This document shows, piece after piece, positions 1 through 8,231 of a stretch of 37,999 nt of DNA. Both the position numbers and the translations under genes were made by a program. Origin of the DNA: Parabacteroides distasonis (GTDB taxonomy: Bacteria; Bacteroidota; Bacteroidia; Bacteroidales; Tannerellaceae). The notes under the pieces are model-generated. The model was not told the origin of the DNA and searched no databases. It saw only the letters and a list, made by a program, of their open reading frames with translations. How positions within the stretch are numbered: position 1 is the stretch's first letter; each line of letters opens with the position of its first letter. Where the stretch lies: contig NZ_SRYM01000040.1 in the NCBI RefSeq assembly GCF_004793765.1, forward strand, positions 1 to 37,999, read 5' to 3'.

Positions 1-89
1 AAGCCTCCGCGGAGATCGTAACGGAAGAATTACGCCTGATCGAACGATTCTTCCTACCGATAAAACGGATCGTGAAGGAAGGATTTTAA
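1..89 (+). CDS. C-terminal end of an unidentified gene (partial)
   Basis: The third frame is open from the window edge to a TAA at 87-89 and gives 28 residues ending LPIKRIVKEGF. The composition (acidic/hydrophobic helix followed by a basic tail) looks like a genuine C-terminus, and rpoN starts about 140 bp downstream on the same strand. I do not recognise the family from so short a piece. Confidence 0.5.
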   Translation, partial: ASAEIVTEELRLIERFFLPIKRIVKEGF

Positions 90-163
90 AGTCGCTAGAG
101 TCTATCATGCACCTTGTTTAGAACTATTATAGTTTAATAGCTGTACTGTTAAAACTAAAAACT

Positions 164-171
164 TATATTTG
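164..171 (+). promoter_or_regulatory. TAnnTTTG promoter box upstream of rpoN
   Basis: TATATTTG is a perfect match to the Bacteroidota -7 consensus TAnnTTTG. Transcription would start near 178, giving rpoN a leader of roughly 55 nt. No clear -33 TTTG was seen. The leader contains the hairpin at 189-210. Confidence 0.6.
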
Positions 172-188
172 CATGTTGATAAATAAGG

Positions 189-210
189 GGGCAGGGTGAT
201 TGCCCTGCTC
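189..210 (+). other. Hairpin in the rpoN leader
   Basis: GCAGGG (191-196) and CCCTGC (203-208) pair around a 6-nt loop, with a further G-C and G-T pair outside. No T-run follows, so it is not an obvious intrinsic terminator. It lies between the promoter box and the ATG at 233, so it would be in the rpoN mRNA. Confidence 0.45.
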
Positions 211-232
211 TTATAGTGCAATGATTTAGATT

Positions 233-1690
233 ATGTTAAAACAACAGTTACAACAAAAGTTACAGCAAAAGCTATCCCCTCAGCAGATACAGTTGATACG
301 GCTTCTGGAGCTTCCTGCGATTGAGCTGGAGGAACGTGTGAAGCATGAGCTGGAAGATAACCCTGCCTTGGAGGAAGGAAAAGAGCCTGTTGATGATTTT
401 GAACGTACTGATACAGAGGAAGAGGGGGACGAGATTCCTTCTGTTGATACTGAGACCGACCTTTCTTTGGGAGATTATTTAACGGAAGACGATATACCGG
501 ATTATAAGCTACGGGAAATGACCGAGCGTGCGGAACGGAAAGAGGATTTCCCCTTCTCCGTAAGCCAATCCTTGAATGAGTTTCTGCTACAGCAGCTCGG
601 GTTAAGGGATTTACCGGATAAGCAAATGAAAATAGCGGAGTATATCATTGGTAATATCGATGATGACGGTTATCTGCGCCGGGACCTTTCGGCGATAGCG
701 GATGACTTGATCTTCCAAGCCGGACAAGAGGTGGATGAGAAGGAGATCGAGTCTATCTTGTATATCATCCAAGATTTTGAGCCCGCCGGGGTAGGTGCCC
801 GTGACTTGAAAGAATGTCTGTTGATCCAGTTGGATAAGAAGGAGAAGACTTCGGTTACAAATTTGGCGATTCGTGTTTTGACCGAATATTTCGAGGAGTT
901 CACCCGCAAACATTACGATAAGATTTTACGAGGTCTCGATATCGATGAGGAAATGTTAAAGAAGGCCATTCACGAGATTACGATGTTAAATCCGAAACCC
1001 GGAAGTAGTTGGGGTGGTTCTATGGAAGTGGCGATGAGCCAGATCATCCCGGATTTCGTGGTGGAAGCGCAAAATGGAGAGCTTATCTTGAGCATGAATA
1101 ACCGGGGGGTACCGGATATGCGTATCAACCGGGAGTATGCCGAGATGTTTCAGGATTATACGGCGAATAAGGCGAACCAAACCGCTGAGAGACGGGATGC
1201 CGTACAGTTCGTGAAACAAAAGTTGGATTCCGCCCAGTGGTTTATCGATGCGATCAAGCAACGTAATGAAACCTTGCAGCGTACCATGGAGGCGATTATC
1301 TATTTACAACGGGACTTTTTCCTGACAGGTGATGAGGCTACTCTACATCCTATGATCTTGAAAGACGTAGCGGAGCGTGCGGGATATGATATCTCCACTA
1401 TTTCCCGGGTAAGTAACAGTAAATATGTGCAAACGAATTTCGGTATTTATCCGTTAAAATACTTTTTCTCTGAGTCTATGCAGACCGATACCGGCGAGGA
1501 GATCTCGACCCGTGAGGTGAAAAAGATCATGAAAGAGCATGTAGATGCCGAAGACAAACGAAAACCGTTGACCGATGAGGAGTTGGCTACGATCCTGAAA
1601 GAAAAAGGATATGTCATTGCTCGGCGTACGGTAGCGAAATACAGGGAGCAACTGGGGATTCCGGTAGCTCGTCTGAGAAAAGAAATATAA
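233..1690 (+). CDS. rpoN: RNA polymerase sigma-54 factor RpoN
   Basis: The 485-aa product has the sigma-54 order: a glutamine/leucine-rich region I (residues 1-50, with LSPQQIQLIRLLELP and a LEDNPALEE motif), an acidic region II to about residue 90, a core-binding domain (about 100-300), a helix-turn-helix near 375-405 (VAERAGYDISTISRVSNSKYV), and the RpoN box ARRTVAKYRE at 463-472 that contacts the -24 element. The protein directs core polymerase to -24/-12 promoters that need AAA+ enhancer-binding proteins; none is encoded in this window. Its length is normal. The ATG at 233 starts directly on region I. The PAP2-like gene follows after 6 bp, so the two are probably cotranscribed. Confidence 0.97.
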   Translation: MLKQQLQQKLQQKLSPQQIQLIRLLELPAIELEERVKHELEDNPALEEGKEPVDDFERTDTEEEGDEIPSVDTETDLSLGDYLTEDDIPDYKLREMTERAERKEDFPFSVSQSLNEFLLQQLGLRDLPDKQMKIAEYIIGNIDDDGYLRRDLSAIADDLIFQAGQEVDEKEIESILYIIQDFEPAGVGARDLKECLLIQLDKKEKTSVTNLAIRVLTEYFEEFTRKHYDKILRGLDIDEEMLKKAIHEITMLNPKPGSSWGGSMEVAMSQIIPDFVVEAQNGELILSMNNRGVPDMRINREYAEMFQDYTANKANQTAERRDAVQFVKQKLDSAQWFIDAIKQRNETLQRTMEAIIYLQRDFFLTGDEATLHPMILKDVAERAGYDISTISRVSNSKYVQTNFGIYPLKYFFSESMQTDTGEEISTREVKKIMKEHVDAEDKRKPLTDEELATILKEKGYVIARRTVAKYREQLGIPVARLRKEI

Positions 1691-1696
1691 AAGCGT

Positions 1697-2317
1697 ATGA
1701 AACTATTCTCGAATATAATATCCTTCGTGTTCCATCCGTTGCTTATGGTAACCTATGGGATCGTGTTGGCGTTGATGTTTACATTTCTCGCCATTTACCC
1801 ATTACCTGTGAAGCTGCTGATTGCCGGAGGTGCCTTTATTTCGACAGCGATAGTTCCCGGACTTTTCATTTTCTTATTGGTGAGAAATGGTGCGGTCGGC
1901 GATATAGAGCTTTCCGACCGGAAGGAACGGATGGTTCCTTATCTGATTTTTATCACTTCCGTTTTGGTCTGTATCTTTTTTCTTTATAAGATGCTGATGC
2001 CTTTTTGGTTGTTGGCGATGTTGATTGGGGCTTGTGTAGCCTTGGTAGCCGCCTTGTGCATCAATTTCGCTTGGAAGATTAGCGCACATGCCATTGGTAT
2101 CGGTGGGTTACTGGGCGGTATTATGGGAGTGGCGCATATCCATATGATAAATCCCTATTGGGCCTTTATAGTCGTGCTGATCGTGGCCGGGTTATTAGGT
2201 ACCTCGCGCATCTTTTTAAAAAGGCATACACCAATGCAGGTATATGCGGGGTTTTGTCTGGGATTTATATGTACCTTTGTAGCCTCATTAATGAGTTATA
2301 TCTATTTATTCATCTAA
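1697..2317 (+). CDS. PAP2-like integral membrane protein
   Basis: The 206-aa protein is almost entirely hydrophobic with about six membrane segments. It carries faint echoes of the PAP2 phosphatase signature: a K/R-rich stretch before a helix ([11 protein letters not shown]), SAHAIG in the position of PSGH, and [16 protein letters not shown] in the position of SRxxxxxHxxxD. The PSGH Gly-His and the final Asp are not conserved, so I cannot assert phosphatase activity. It follows rpoN by 6 bp and precedes gcvH by 16 bp. The PAP2 link is by motif resemblance only; an uncharacterised membrane protein is the conservative reading. Confidence 0.75.
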   Translation: MKLFSNIISFVFHPLLMVTYGIVLALMFTFLAIYPLPVKLLIAGGAFISTAIVPGLFIFLLVRNGAVGDIELSDRKERMVPYLIFITSVLVCIFFLYKMLMPFWLLAMLIGACVALVAALCINFAWKISAHAIGIGGLLGGIMGVAHIHMINPYWAFIVVLIVAGLLGTSRIFLKRHTPMQVYAGFCLGFICTFVASLMSYIYLFI

Positions 2318-2333
2318 TAAAAACACTAAAATT

Positions 2334-2714
2334 ATGAATTTTCCTGCAGATTTAAAGTACACAAAAGACCATGAGTGGATTCGTGTAGAAGGTGACGTAG
2401 CTTATGTTGGTATTACTGATTACGCACAAGGCGAGTTAGGTGAGATCGTTTATGTAGACATCACGACAGAGGGTGAGACTGTCGCTAAAGAAGAGGTGTT
2501 CGGTACGATAGAAGCTGTTAAGACCGTTTCTGATCTTTTCATGCCGGTTAGTGGCGAGGTCTTGGAAGTAAACGCAGAATTGGAAGACGCTCCTGAACTG
2601 GTGAATGAGGACGCTTATGGTAAAGGCTGGTTGATCAAGATCTCTGTTTCTGATGCCGGAGAATTAGAGGACTTATTATCCGCTGAAGACTATCAAAAAT
2701 TAATCGCTAAATAA
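2334..2714 (+). CDS. gcvH: Glycine cleavage system H protein
   Basis: The 126-aa protein is the lipoyl carrier that shuttles the aminomethyl group between the P, T and L proteins of the glycine cleavage system. The lipoylation motif is [11 protein letters not shown], with the acceptor lysine at residue 63. The [10 protein letters not shown] start and the [15 protein letters not shown]-terminal segment are typical, and the length matches the family (about 125-130 aa). No gcvP or gcvT lies nearby. It sits 2 bp before purE (stop TAA, then AG, then ATG), so translation of the two is probably coupled. The gene is less GC-rich in codon choice than rpoN, as expected for an abundant protein. Confidence 0.97.
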   Translation: MNFPADLKYTKDHEWIRVEGDVAYVGITDYAQGELGEIVYVDITTEGETVAKEEVFGTIEAVKTVSDLFMPVSGEVLEVNAELEDAPELVNEDAYGKGWLIKISVSDAGELEDLLSAEDYQKLIAK

Positions 2715-2716
2715 GA

Positions 2717-3223
2717 ATGACACCTGTTGTAAGTATTATCATGGGTAGTACCTCGGATTTACCTGTTATGGAGAAGGCGGCTAAGTTCTTGGATGAGATG
2801 GAGATCCCGTTCGAGATGCATGCGCTATCCGCACACCGTACTCCCGCTGAGGTGGAGGCTTTCGCTAAAGGAGCTAAAGGACGTGGAATCAAGGTTATCA
2901 TCGCCGCTGCCGGAATGGCGGCTCATCTTTGCGGTGTGATCGCTTCCATGACGACGGTTCCTGTGATCGGCGTGCCTATCAATTCTACGCTGGACGGTAT
3001 GGATGCTCTGTTGGCTATCGTACAGATGCCTCCGGGAATCCCTGTGGCTACTGTCGGCATCAATGGCGCTTTGAACGCTGGAATCCTTGCGGTGCAGATG
3101 CTTGCCGTCGGCGACGAGCAATTGCAGGAGAAGCTATCCGCTTATAAGGAGGATTTAAAGAAGAAAATCGTGAAAGCTAACGAGGAATTGGCTAAAGTTT
3201 CTTTTAAATACAAAACTAATTAA
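2717..3223 (+). CDS. purE: N5-carboxyaminoimidazole ribonucleotide mutase
   Basis: The 168-aa product is a class I PurE, which converts N5-CAIR to CAIR in de novo purine synthesis. Signatures are [10 protein letters not shown] near the N-terminus, the active-site SAHRTP motif around residue 39, and [14 protein letters not shown]. The substrate normally comes from PurK, which is not in the window. The length fits the single-domain family. The gene follows gcvH by 2 bp, and its stop codon overlaps the left arm of an A/T-rich inverted repeat (3220-3327) that separates it from ispG. Confidence 0.97.
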   Translation: MTPVVSIIMGSTSDLPVMEKAAKFLDEMEIPFEMHALSAHRTPAEVEAFAKGAKGRGIKVIIAAAGMAAHLCGVIASMTTVPVIGVPINSTLDGMDALLAIVQMPPGIPVATVGINGALNAGILAVQMLAVGDEQLQEKLSAYKEDLKKKIVKANEELAKVSFKYKTN

Positions 3224-3327
3224 TTGAAAATTGAAGGTTGAGAATTGAAAATTAAGGAGAAAGCCTCTCTTTAGGTTTTCAGTTCTCAACACTCAATCTC
3301 AATTTTCAATTCTCAATTTTCAATTAA
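3220..3327. repeat. A/T-rich inverted repeat filling the purE-ispG gap
   Basis: TTAATTGAAAATTGA (3220-3234) is the exact reverse complement of 3313-3327, and related TTGAGAATTGAAAATT-like words fill both flanks, so much of the 106-bp gap can fold back on itself. The right arm ends 2 bp before the ispG ATG. It has no T-run of terminator type. A shorter relative (AATTGAAAATTAAC) appears at 32531-32544 between kdgK and eda, so this is probably a dispersed intergenic repeat family. Confidence 0.7.
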
Positions 3328-3329
3328 CA

Positions 3330-5165
3330 ATGGCTTACTTTAATTACAACCGCCGTAAATCATCCGTTGCCCAAATCGGTGACACACCCATGGGAGGTGA
3401 GAATCCTATCCGTATTCAATCCATGGCTAATGTATCAACGATGGATACGGAGGCGGCGGTAGCTCAAGCGATCCGTATGATCGAGGCGGGAGCTGAGTAT
3501 GTGCGTTTTACGGCACAGGGGGAACGGGAAGCCCGAAACTTGGGCGAGATTCGTAAACAATTGAATGAGCAAGGGTATACGACTCCTTTGGTCGCTGATA
3601 TCCATTTTAATCCTAGAGCGGCTGATGCCGCCGCCAGTGAGGTGGAAAAGGTACGTATCAATCCGGGAAACTATGTAGATAAGGTAAAGACATTCAGCCA
3701 TCTTGAATATACGGATGAGGAATATGCCGCCGAGATCGAGAAGATCCGTGAGCGGTTCGTCCCTTTCTTGAATATTTGTAAGGCACATGGCACCGCTATT
3801 CGTATCGGTGTGAATCATGGCTCGCTCTCCGATCGTATCATGAGCCGTTATGGTGATACGCCCGAGGGGATGGTAGCGAGTTGCATGGAGTTTCTTCGCA
3901 TTTGCCGGGAGGAGAATTTCCCGGATGTGGTTATTTCGATTAAGGCTTCCAATACCGTTGTCATGGTAAGGACCGTGCGGCTGTTAATTCGTACGATGGA
4001 GGCCGAGAATATGCATTACCCCTTGCACCTTGGGGTAACGGAAGCAGGTGACGGTGAGGACGGGCGTATCAAGAGCGCTGTCGGAATCGGTACGCTTCTG
4101 TGTGACGGTATCGGTGATACGATCCGGGTTTCCTTGAGTGAGGACCCCGAGGCGGAAATGCCGGTAGCGCGTAAATTGGTGGATTATATTAGGGAACGAG
4201 AAAATCATCGTCCTATCGAGGCTTCGATGGCTCCCGGTTTCGATACGGTGGCGACAAGCCGTCGTATAAGCCGTGTGGTGGAAGGTATCGGAGGTACTTT
4301 CCCGCCAGTCGTGATCTCCGATCGTAGTAGCGGGGATTTTGAGTTTGATCATTTGTCCTTGCCGGACTATATATATATAGGAAAGGAAGATCCGGATAAT
4401 TTGCCGGATAATTTCCGTTTATTGGTAGACGCTCATTTTTGGAAAGAGCGTCCGAATGCTTTTCCTTGCTTCATCGCCTCGGAGGCGGAGGAGTTAAAGG
4501 ATTACGATTGTCCGCTTAAGTTTATCCGTCTGACGTACATGGATCTTACGGAGCGTATGTTGGAGATCTTGAAAGCGGATAAGACCGTGGTAGTCTTATT
4601 GAGCACACATCATCGGAATGGGGTTGGCTCGCAACGTGCGGCTATGCATAAATTGCTGATGTCGGGTTGTGACGTGCCGGTTGTCTTGCATCGTGATTTC
4701 CGGGAGACGGATGTGGAGTTGTTGCAATTGAAATCCGCCGCCGATTTCGGTACGCTTTTGTTGGATGGTTTCGGGGATGGCTTGATGCTGCACAATGAGG
4801 GATGCGAGGCGGTTGTCTCGGATCGCTGTATGTTCGGAATCTTGCAAGCTACAAGGACCCGTATCAGTAAGACGGAATATATCTCTTGTCCGAGTTGCGG
4901 ACGTACCTTGTACAACCTGCAAACAACGATCGCCCGTATCAAGGAGGCTACTTCCCATTTAAAAGGCTTGAAGATCGGTATCATGGGCTGTATCGTGAAT
5001 GGTCCCGGCGAGATGGCCGATGCCGACTATGGTTATGTGGGTGCCGGACGTGGACAAATCAGCCTGTATAAAGGTAAGGAATGTGTTCTCAAGAATATCC
5101 CCGAGGAAGACGCTGTAGAACGTTTAGTTCAGTTAATAAAAGAGAACGGGGATTGGGTTAATTGA
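3330..5165 (+). CDS. ispG: 4-hydroxy-3-methylbut-2-enyl diphosphate synthase IspG (long form)
   Basis: IspG (GcpE) reductively converts MEcPP to HMBPP, the penultimate step of the MEP isoprenoid pathway, using a [4Fe-4S] cluster. The 611-aa protein has the N-terminal TIM barrel (IRIQSMANVSTMDT, LVADIHFNP, VRINPGN, IRIGVNHGSLS), a large insertion of roughly 240-260 residues, and the C-terminal cluster domain with CPSC (Cys520, Cys523) and MGCIVNGPGE (Cys554 and the conserved Glu). E. coli IspG is about 370 aa; the inserted form is known from Bacteroidota, Chlamydiae and plants. It starts just after an inverted repeat and is followed closely by dut. Confidence 0.97.
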   Translation: MAYFNYNRRKSSVAQIGDTPMGGENPIRIQSMANVSTMDTEAAVAQAIRMIEAGAEYVRFTAQGEREARNLGEIRKQLNEQGYTTPLVADIHFNPRAADAAASEVEKVRINPGNYVDKVKTFSHLEYTDEEYAAEIEKIRERFVPFLNICKAHGTAIRIGVNHGSLSDRIMSRYGDTPEGMVASCMEFLRICREENFPDVVISIKASNTVVMVRTVRLLIRTMEAENMHYPLHLGVTEAGDGEDGRIKSAVGIGTLLCDGIGDTIRVSLSEDPEAEMPVARKLVDYIRERENHRPIEASMAPGFDTVATSRRISRVVEGIGGTFPPVVISDRSSGDFEFDHLSLPDYIYIGKEDPDNLPDNFRLLVDAHFWKERPNAFPCFIASEAEELKDYDCPLKFIRLTYMDLTERMLEILKADKTVVVLLSTHHRNGVGSQRAAMHKLLMSGCDVPVVLHRDFRETDVELLQLKSAADFGTLLLDGFGDGLMLHNEGCEAVVSDRCMFGILQATRTRISKTEYISCPSCGRTLYNLQTTIARIKEATSHLKGLKIGIMGCIVNGPGEMADADYGYVGAGRGQISLYKGKECVLKNIPEEDAVERLVQLIKENGDWVN

Positions 5166-5185
5166 TTGACTATTGACAATTTGTT

Positions 5186-5193
5186 TATCTTTG
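5186..5193 (+). promoter_or_regulatory. TAnnTTTG promoter box almost touching the dut start
   Basis: TATCTTTG matches the -7 consensus exactly, and TTG at 5166-5168 lies 17 bp upstream as a possible -33 element. The box ends only 5 bp before the ATG at 5199, so a transcript begun at the usual distance would be leaderless or nearly so. Confidence 0.5.
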
Positions 5194-5198
5194 CAAGT

Positions 5199-5633
5199 AT
5201 GAAAGTAAGAATTATCAATAAATCGCATCACCCGCTACCGGGTTATGCGACTCTTTTATCTGCCGGGATGGATATCCGGGCGAATCTGTCGGAATCGGTT
5301 GTGTTGAAACCGTTGGAACGTAAATTAATCCCGACCGGACTTTATATCTCGCTGCCAGAAGGTTATGAGGCCCAAATGCGTCCTCGTAGCGGGCTGGCTT
5401 TAAAGTATGGGATAACTCTGCTGAATACGCCGGGTACGATCGATGCCGATTATCGGGGGGAGATCGGCATTATTCTCGTGAATCTATCTTCCGAGCCTTT
5501 TACGGTGAATGATGGTGAGCGTATCTGCCAAATGGTGATAGCCGCTCATTGCCATGTGGAGTGGGAACCCGTGGAGACGTTGGATGATACGGAGCGGGGA
5601 GCCGGGGGATTCGGTCATACCGGAAAAGAATAA
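5199..5633 (+). CDS. dut: Deoxyuridine 5'-triphosphate nucleotidohydrolase (dUTPase)
   Basis: The 144-aa trimeric dUTPase hydrolyses dUTP to dUMP and pyrophosphate, keeping uracil out of DNA and supplying thymidylate synthesis. The five motifs are visible: [20 protein letters not shown], the sugar-binding/catalytic [17 protein letters not shown], and the C-terminal [10 protein letters not shown]. The frame also allows a TTG start at 5166 directly after the ispG stop, but the added residues ([11 protein letters not shown]) are not family-like and overlie the promoter box, so I take ATG 5199. It heads a run with the TPR, DUF4292 and EnvC genes. Confidence 0.95.
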   Translation: MKVRIINKSHHPLPGYATLLSAGMDIRANLSESVVLKPLERKLIPTGLYISLPEGYEAQMRPRSGLALKYGITLLNTPGTIDADYRGEIGIILVNLSSEPFTVNDGERICQMVIAAHCHVEWEPVETLDDTERGAGGFGHTGKE

Positions 5634-5661
5634 GAACAATAAGGTTAACAAGAATAATAGG

Positions 5662-7383
5662 ATGTTTAAGCAACTGATATATCTCATCTCTTTCCTCTCG
5701 TTAGTCGCTGTGCTCTCGGCTGGTGCTACAGAAACGGAGAAGGGTCAACGTAAATTTGATTACTTCTTTTATGAGGGCTTGAACTTGAAGAACGCTGGGA
5801 AATTCGACGCCGCTTATGATGCCTTCAACCATTGCTTGGAGATTGACTCGACGGCGGCTCCGGTCTTGTATGAGCTTTCTTCTTTTTATGTGCAGTTGAA
5901 CCGTCCGGAAAAAGCGGTCGAAATGTTGAAAAGAGCCGTGGCCAACAGCAAGGATAATTTCACGTATAAAATGGCTTTGGCCTCTATCACCCGGAATCTG
6001 GGTATGTATGGCGAAGCCGCTGAGGAGTATGAGGAATTGGTTCGTGATTATCCGGAGAAGGAAGAGCTGAATTATTATCTGGCCGATGCCTTGACGCAAG
6101 CTGGCGAGATCGGGAAAGCAATCGAGGCTTATGATGCGTTGGAGTCGGTAATGGGTATGAACGAGGCGATCTCCATGCAGAAATACAAACTGTACGTCCA
6201 ATTGGAGAAACCGGAAGAGGCTTTCAAGGAGATCGAGAAGCTAGCGGCTAAATATCCTATGGAGGCCCGTTACCAGATCGTATTGGGCGATCTTCATTTG
6301 GAAAACGGGGAGATGGACAAGGCTTTGGCTTGCTATCAAAAAGCGAATGAGATTGATCCGACCGACCCTTATTATATCGTCTCTATGGCCAATTACTACG
6401 AGGCGAAAGGGGATAAGGAGGCCGCCGAGCAACAAATCCGCAGCGCTTTGGTAAACGAGAAGCTGGACGTGGAGACGAAAGTGAACATCCTTTCCCGGTA
6501 TATCTTGAAACTGCAACAAACGAAACAGGGAACCGAGAAAGCGAATCATTTATTCCAAACCCTTTTGGAGCAACATCCGGAGGATATCGACTTAAAACTG
6601 ATGTATGGCGGTCTTCTAATGGCCCAAGGAAAGACAGAGGAGGCGAAATTCCAGTTCCAGTTGGTAACCGAGATGGAACCGGGTAACGCTGGAGCTTGGC
6701 AGCAATTGTTGAATCTGGCCTTGAAAGGAGAGGATATTCCGGAGGTAATCCGTATCTGTACGGCTTGTATGGAGCTTTTCCCTGAGTCGCCGGAATATTA
6801 CTTCTATCTGGGTATCGCTTACTACCAACAACAGAAATATCAAGAAGCCTTGAATACCTATTATGCGGGCTTGAATATCATACCGAAGGAGAACTTGCCG
6901 CTGAAATCGGATTTTTACGGCCAGATCGGTGATATTTATTATCAGATGGGAGGACAGTTGGAGCAGGCGTATAAAGCGTACGATGAGGCATTGAAGTACA
7001 ATGACAAGAACGTGGTCGTACTGAACAACTACAGCTACTTCCTTTCCTTGGAGAAGAAAGACTTGAAGAAAGCGGAGCGTATGAGCGCCCAATGTATTAA
7101 GCTGGAACCGGATAACGCCACGTATTTGGATACCTACGCATGGATTTTCTTCGTACAAGGAAACTATACTTTGGCGAAAATCTATATCGAGAGTGCTTTG
7201 GAGAAAGATAAGACAAAGAGCGCCGAACTTGTGGATCATTATGGGGACATCCTTTTTATGAACGGTGATAAGGAAAAAGCGGTGGAGCAATGGAAAAAGG
7301 CGAAAGAGATGGGGAAGGATTCCGAGATCTTGAACCGTAAGATCGCCGAGCAACAATATATAGAAGACGAGAACGCGAAATGA
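5662..7383 (+). CDS. Secreted TPR-repeat protein
   Basis: The product (573 aa) begins with a signal peptide (MFKQLIYLISFLSLVAVLSAGA) and then consists of about a dozen tetratricopeptide repeats, recognisable from recurring A/G/Y/A/P spacing such as YDAFNHCLEIDSTAA and ALACYQKANEIDPTDP. It is probably a periplasmic scaffold; no catalytic domain is seen. The same frame is open from 5554, but that would overlap dut by 80 bp and lack a signal peptide, so ATG 5662 is chosen. Its stop overlaps the start of the DUF4292 gene (ATGA), implying translational coupling, and the grouping with a lipoprotein and EnvC suggests an envelope role (inference). Confidence 0.88.
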   Translation: MFKQLIYLISFLSLVAVLSAGATETEKGQRKFDYFFYEGLNLKNAGKFDAAYDAFNHCLEIDSTAAPVLYELSSFYVQLNRPEKAVEMLKRAVANSKDNFTYKMALASITRNLGMYGEAAEEYEELVRDYPEKEELNYYLADALTQAGEIGKAIEAYDALESVMGMNEAISMQKYKLYVQLEKPEEAFKEIEKLAAKYPMEARYQIVLGDLHLENGEMDKALACYQKANEIDPTDPYYIVSMANYYEAKGDKEAAEQQIRSALVNEKLDVETKVNILSRYILKLQQTKQGTEKANHLFQTLLEQHPEDIDLKLMYGGLLMAQGKTEEAKFQFQLVTEMEPGNAGAWQQLLNLALKGEDIPEVIRICTACMELFPESPEYYFYLGIAYYQQQKYQEALNTYYAGLNIIPKENLPLKSDFYGQIGDIYYQMGGQLEQAYKAYDEALKYNDKNVVVLNNYSYFLSLEKKDLKKAERMSAQCIKLEPDNATYLDTYAWIFFVQGNYTLAKIYIESALEKDKTKSAELVDHYGDILFMNGDKEKAVEQWKKAKEMGKDSEILNRKIAEQQYIEDENAK

Positions 7384-8225
7384 AAAGAGACTATTTTTTG
7401 ACCTTCCTGTTATGTGGAGGTCTTTTACTTTCGATGTTGACTGGCTGTAAATCGTCCAAGAAAGTCGGGACAGTGGAATCCGCTAGCGTGAAGGCTCATA
7501 ATGAGTTCTTCCAGTCGCTGGAGGATCAATCCTTCCAGTTCCGTACCTTGACGGCCCGGTTGAACGTGGATTTGGATATCCCCGGTAAGCAAATGAGCTC
7601 TCGGGTGGATATGAAGATGGTCAAGGATAGTGCTTTCCAGCTGTCGATACAGCCATTTCTCGGGATCGAGATCTTCCGTATTGAGTTGAGCCGGGACACG
7701 ATCAAGGTGGTGGACCGCATGAATAAACGCTATATGATCGAGAATTATTCCAATTTACAAGGGCAGACTCCGATCGAGTTCAATTTCTACAATTTACAAG
7801 CTCTTTTCACGAATCATCTGTTTATTCCGGGGGAGCAGGGCATTTCCCGTAAGCATTATAATCGGTTTAAGCTGAATCAAGAAGGTCCGATAGCCGAGAT
7901 CAAGACAAAGGATGCCATGGGGTTATTTTATACCTTTAAGGCGGATGGCGAGGAGAAACTTCTCTCTACCTATGTAGCGGATCCTTCTGATCGCTATGCC
8001 TTGCAATGGTTGTACGAGGATTTTCGCTTGGTGGATCGGCAGCCGTTCCCGATGTTGATGGATGTGCAGGTGTTGAAGAACGGGAATCCCGAGGGTGGGG
8101 TGAAGATCTATTACTCCCGTATCCAACTGGATGAGCCGTTCAAGTTGGATTTCTCGGTTCCTTCTAAATATAAGCGTATTACCTTTGCGCAAGTATTGAA
8201 AACGATTACGAATCTGAATCAATAA
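7380..8225 (+). CDS. DUF4292-family lipoprotein
   Basis: The 281-aa protein has a type II signal peptide with lipobox LTGC (Cys23), so it is a lipidated envelope protein. The rest is a soluble domain I assign to DUF4292, a Bacteroidota family (LTARLNVDLDIPGKQMSSRVDMKMVKDSAFQLS..., repeated beta-strand pattern, PFLGIEIFRIELSRDTIKVVDRMNKRY). The alternating pattern recalls LolA/LolB-type half-barrels, but this is inference. It overlaps the TPR gene by 4 nt and precedes the EnvC gene by 6 bp. Confidence 0.85.
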   Translation: MKRDYFLTFLLCGGLLLSMLTGCKSSKKVGTVESASVKAHNEFFQSLEDQSFQFRTLTARLNVDLDIPGKQMSSRVDMKMVKDSAFQLSIQPFLGIEIFRIELSRDTIKVVDRMNKRYMIENYSNLQGQTPIEFNFYNLQALFTNHLFIPGEQGISRKHYNRFKLNQEGPIAEIKTKDAMGLFYTFKADGEEKLLSTYVADPSDRYALQWLYEDFRLVDRQPFPMLMDVQVLKNGNPEGGVKIYYSRIQLDEPFKLDFSVPSKYKRITFAQVLKTITNLNQ

Positions 8226-8231
8226 TCTATC

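Noticed and set aside
611-913. Antisense ORFs within rpoN, ispG, the TPR gene and other long genes
   Set aside because: They are shadows of strongly supported genes with no domains or promoters of their own.
5166-5198. TTG start extending dUTPase by 11 residues
   Set aside because: The extra residues are not family-like and the promoter box lies within them.
5554-5661. N-terminal extension of the TPR protein
   Set aside because: It overlaps dut, and a good signal peptide begins at ATG 5662.
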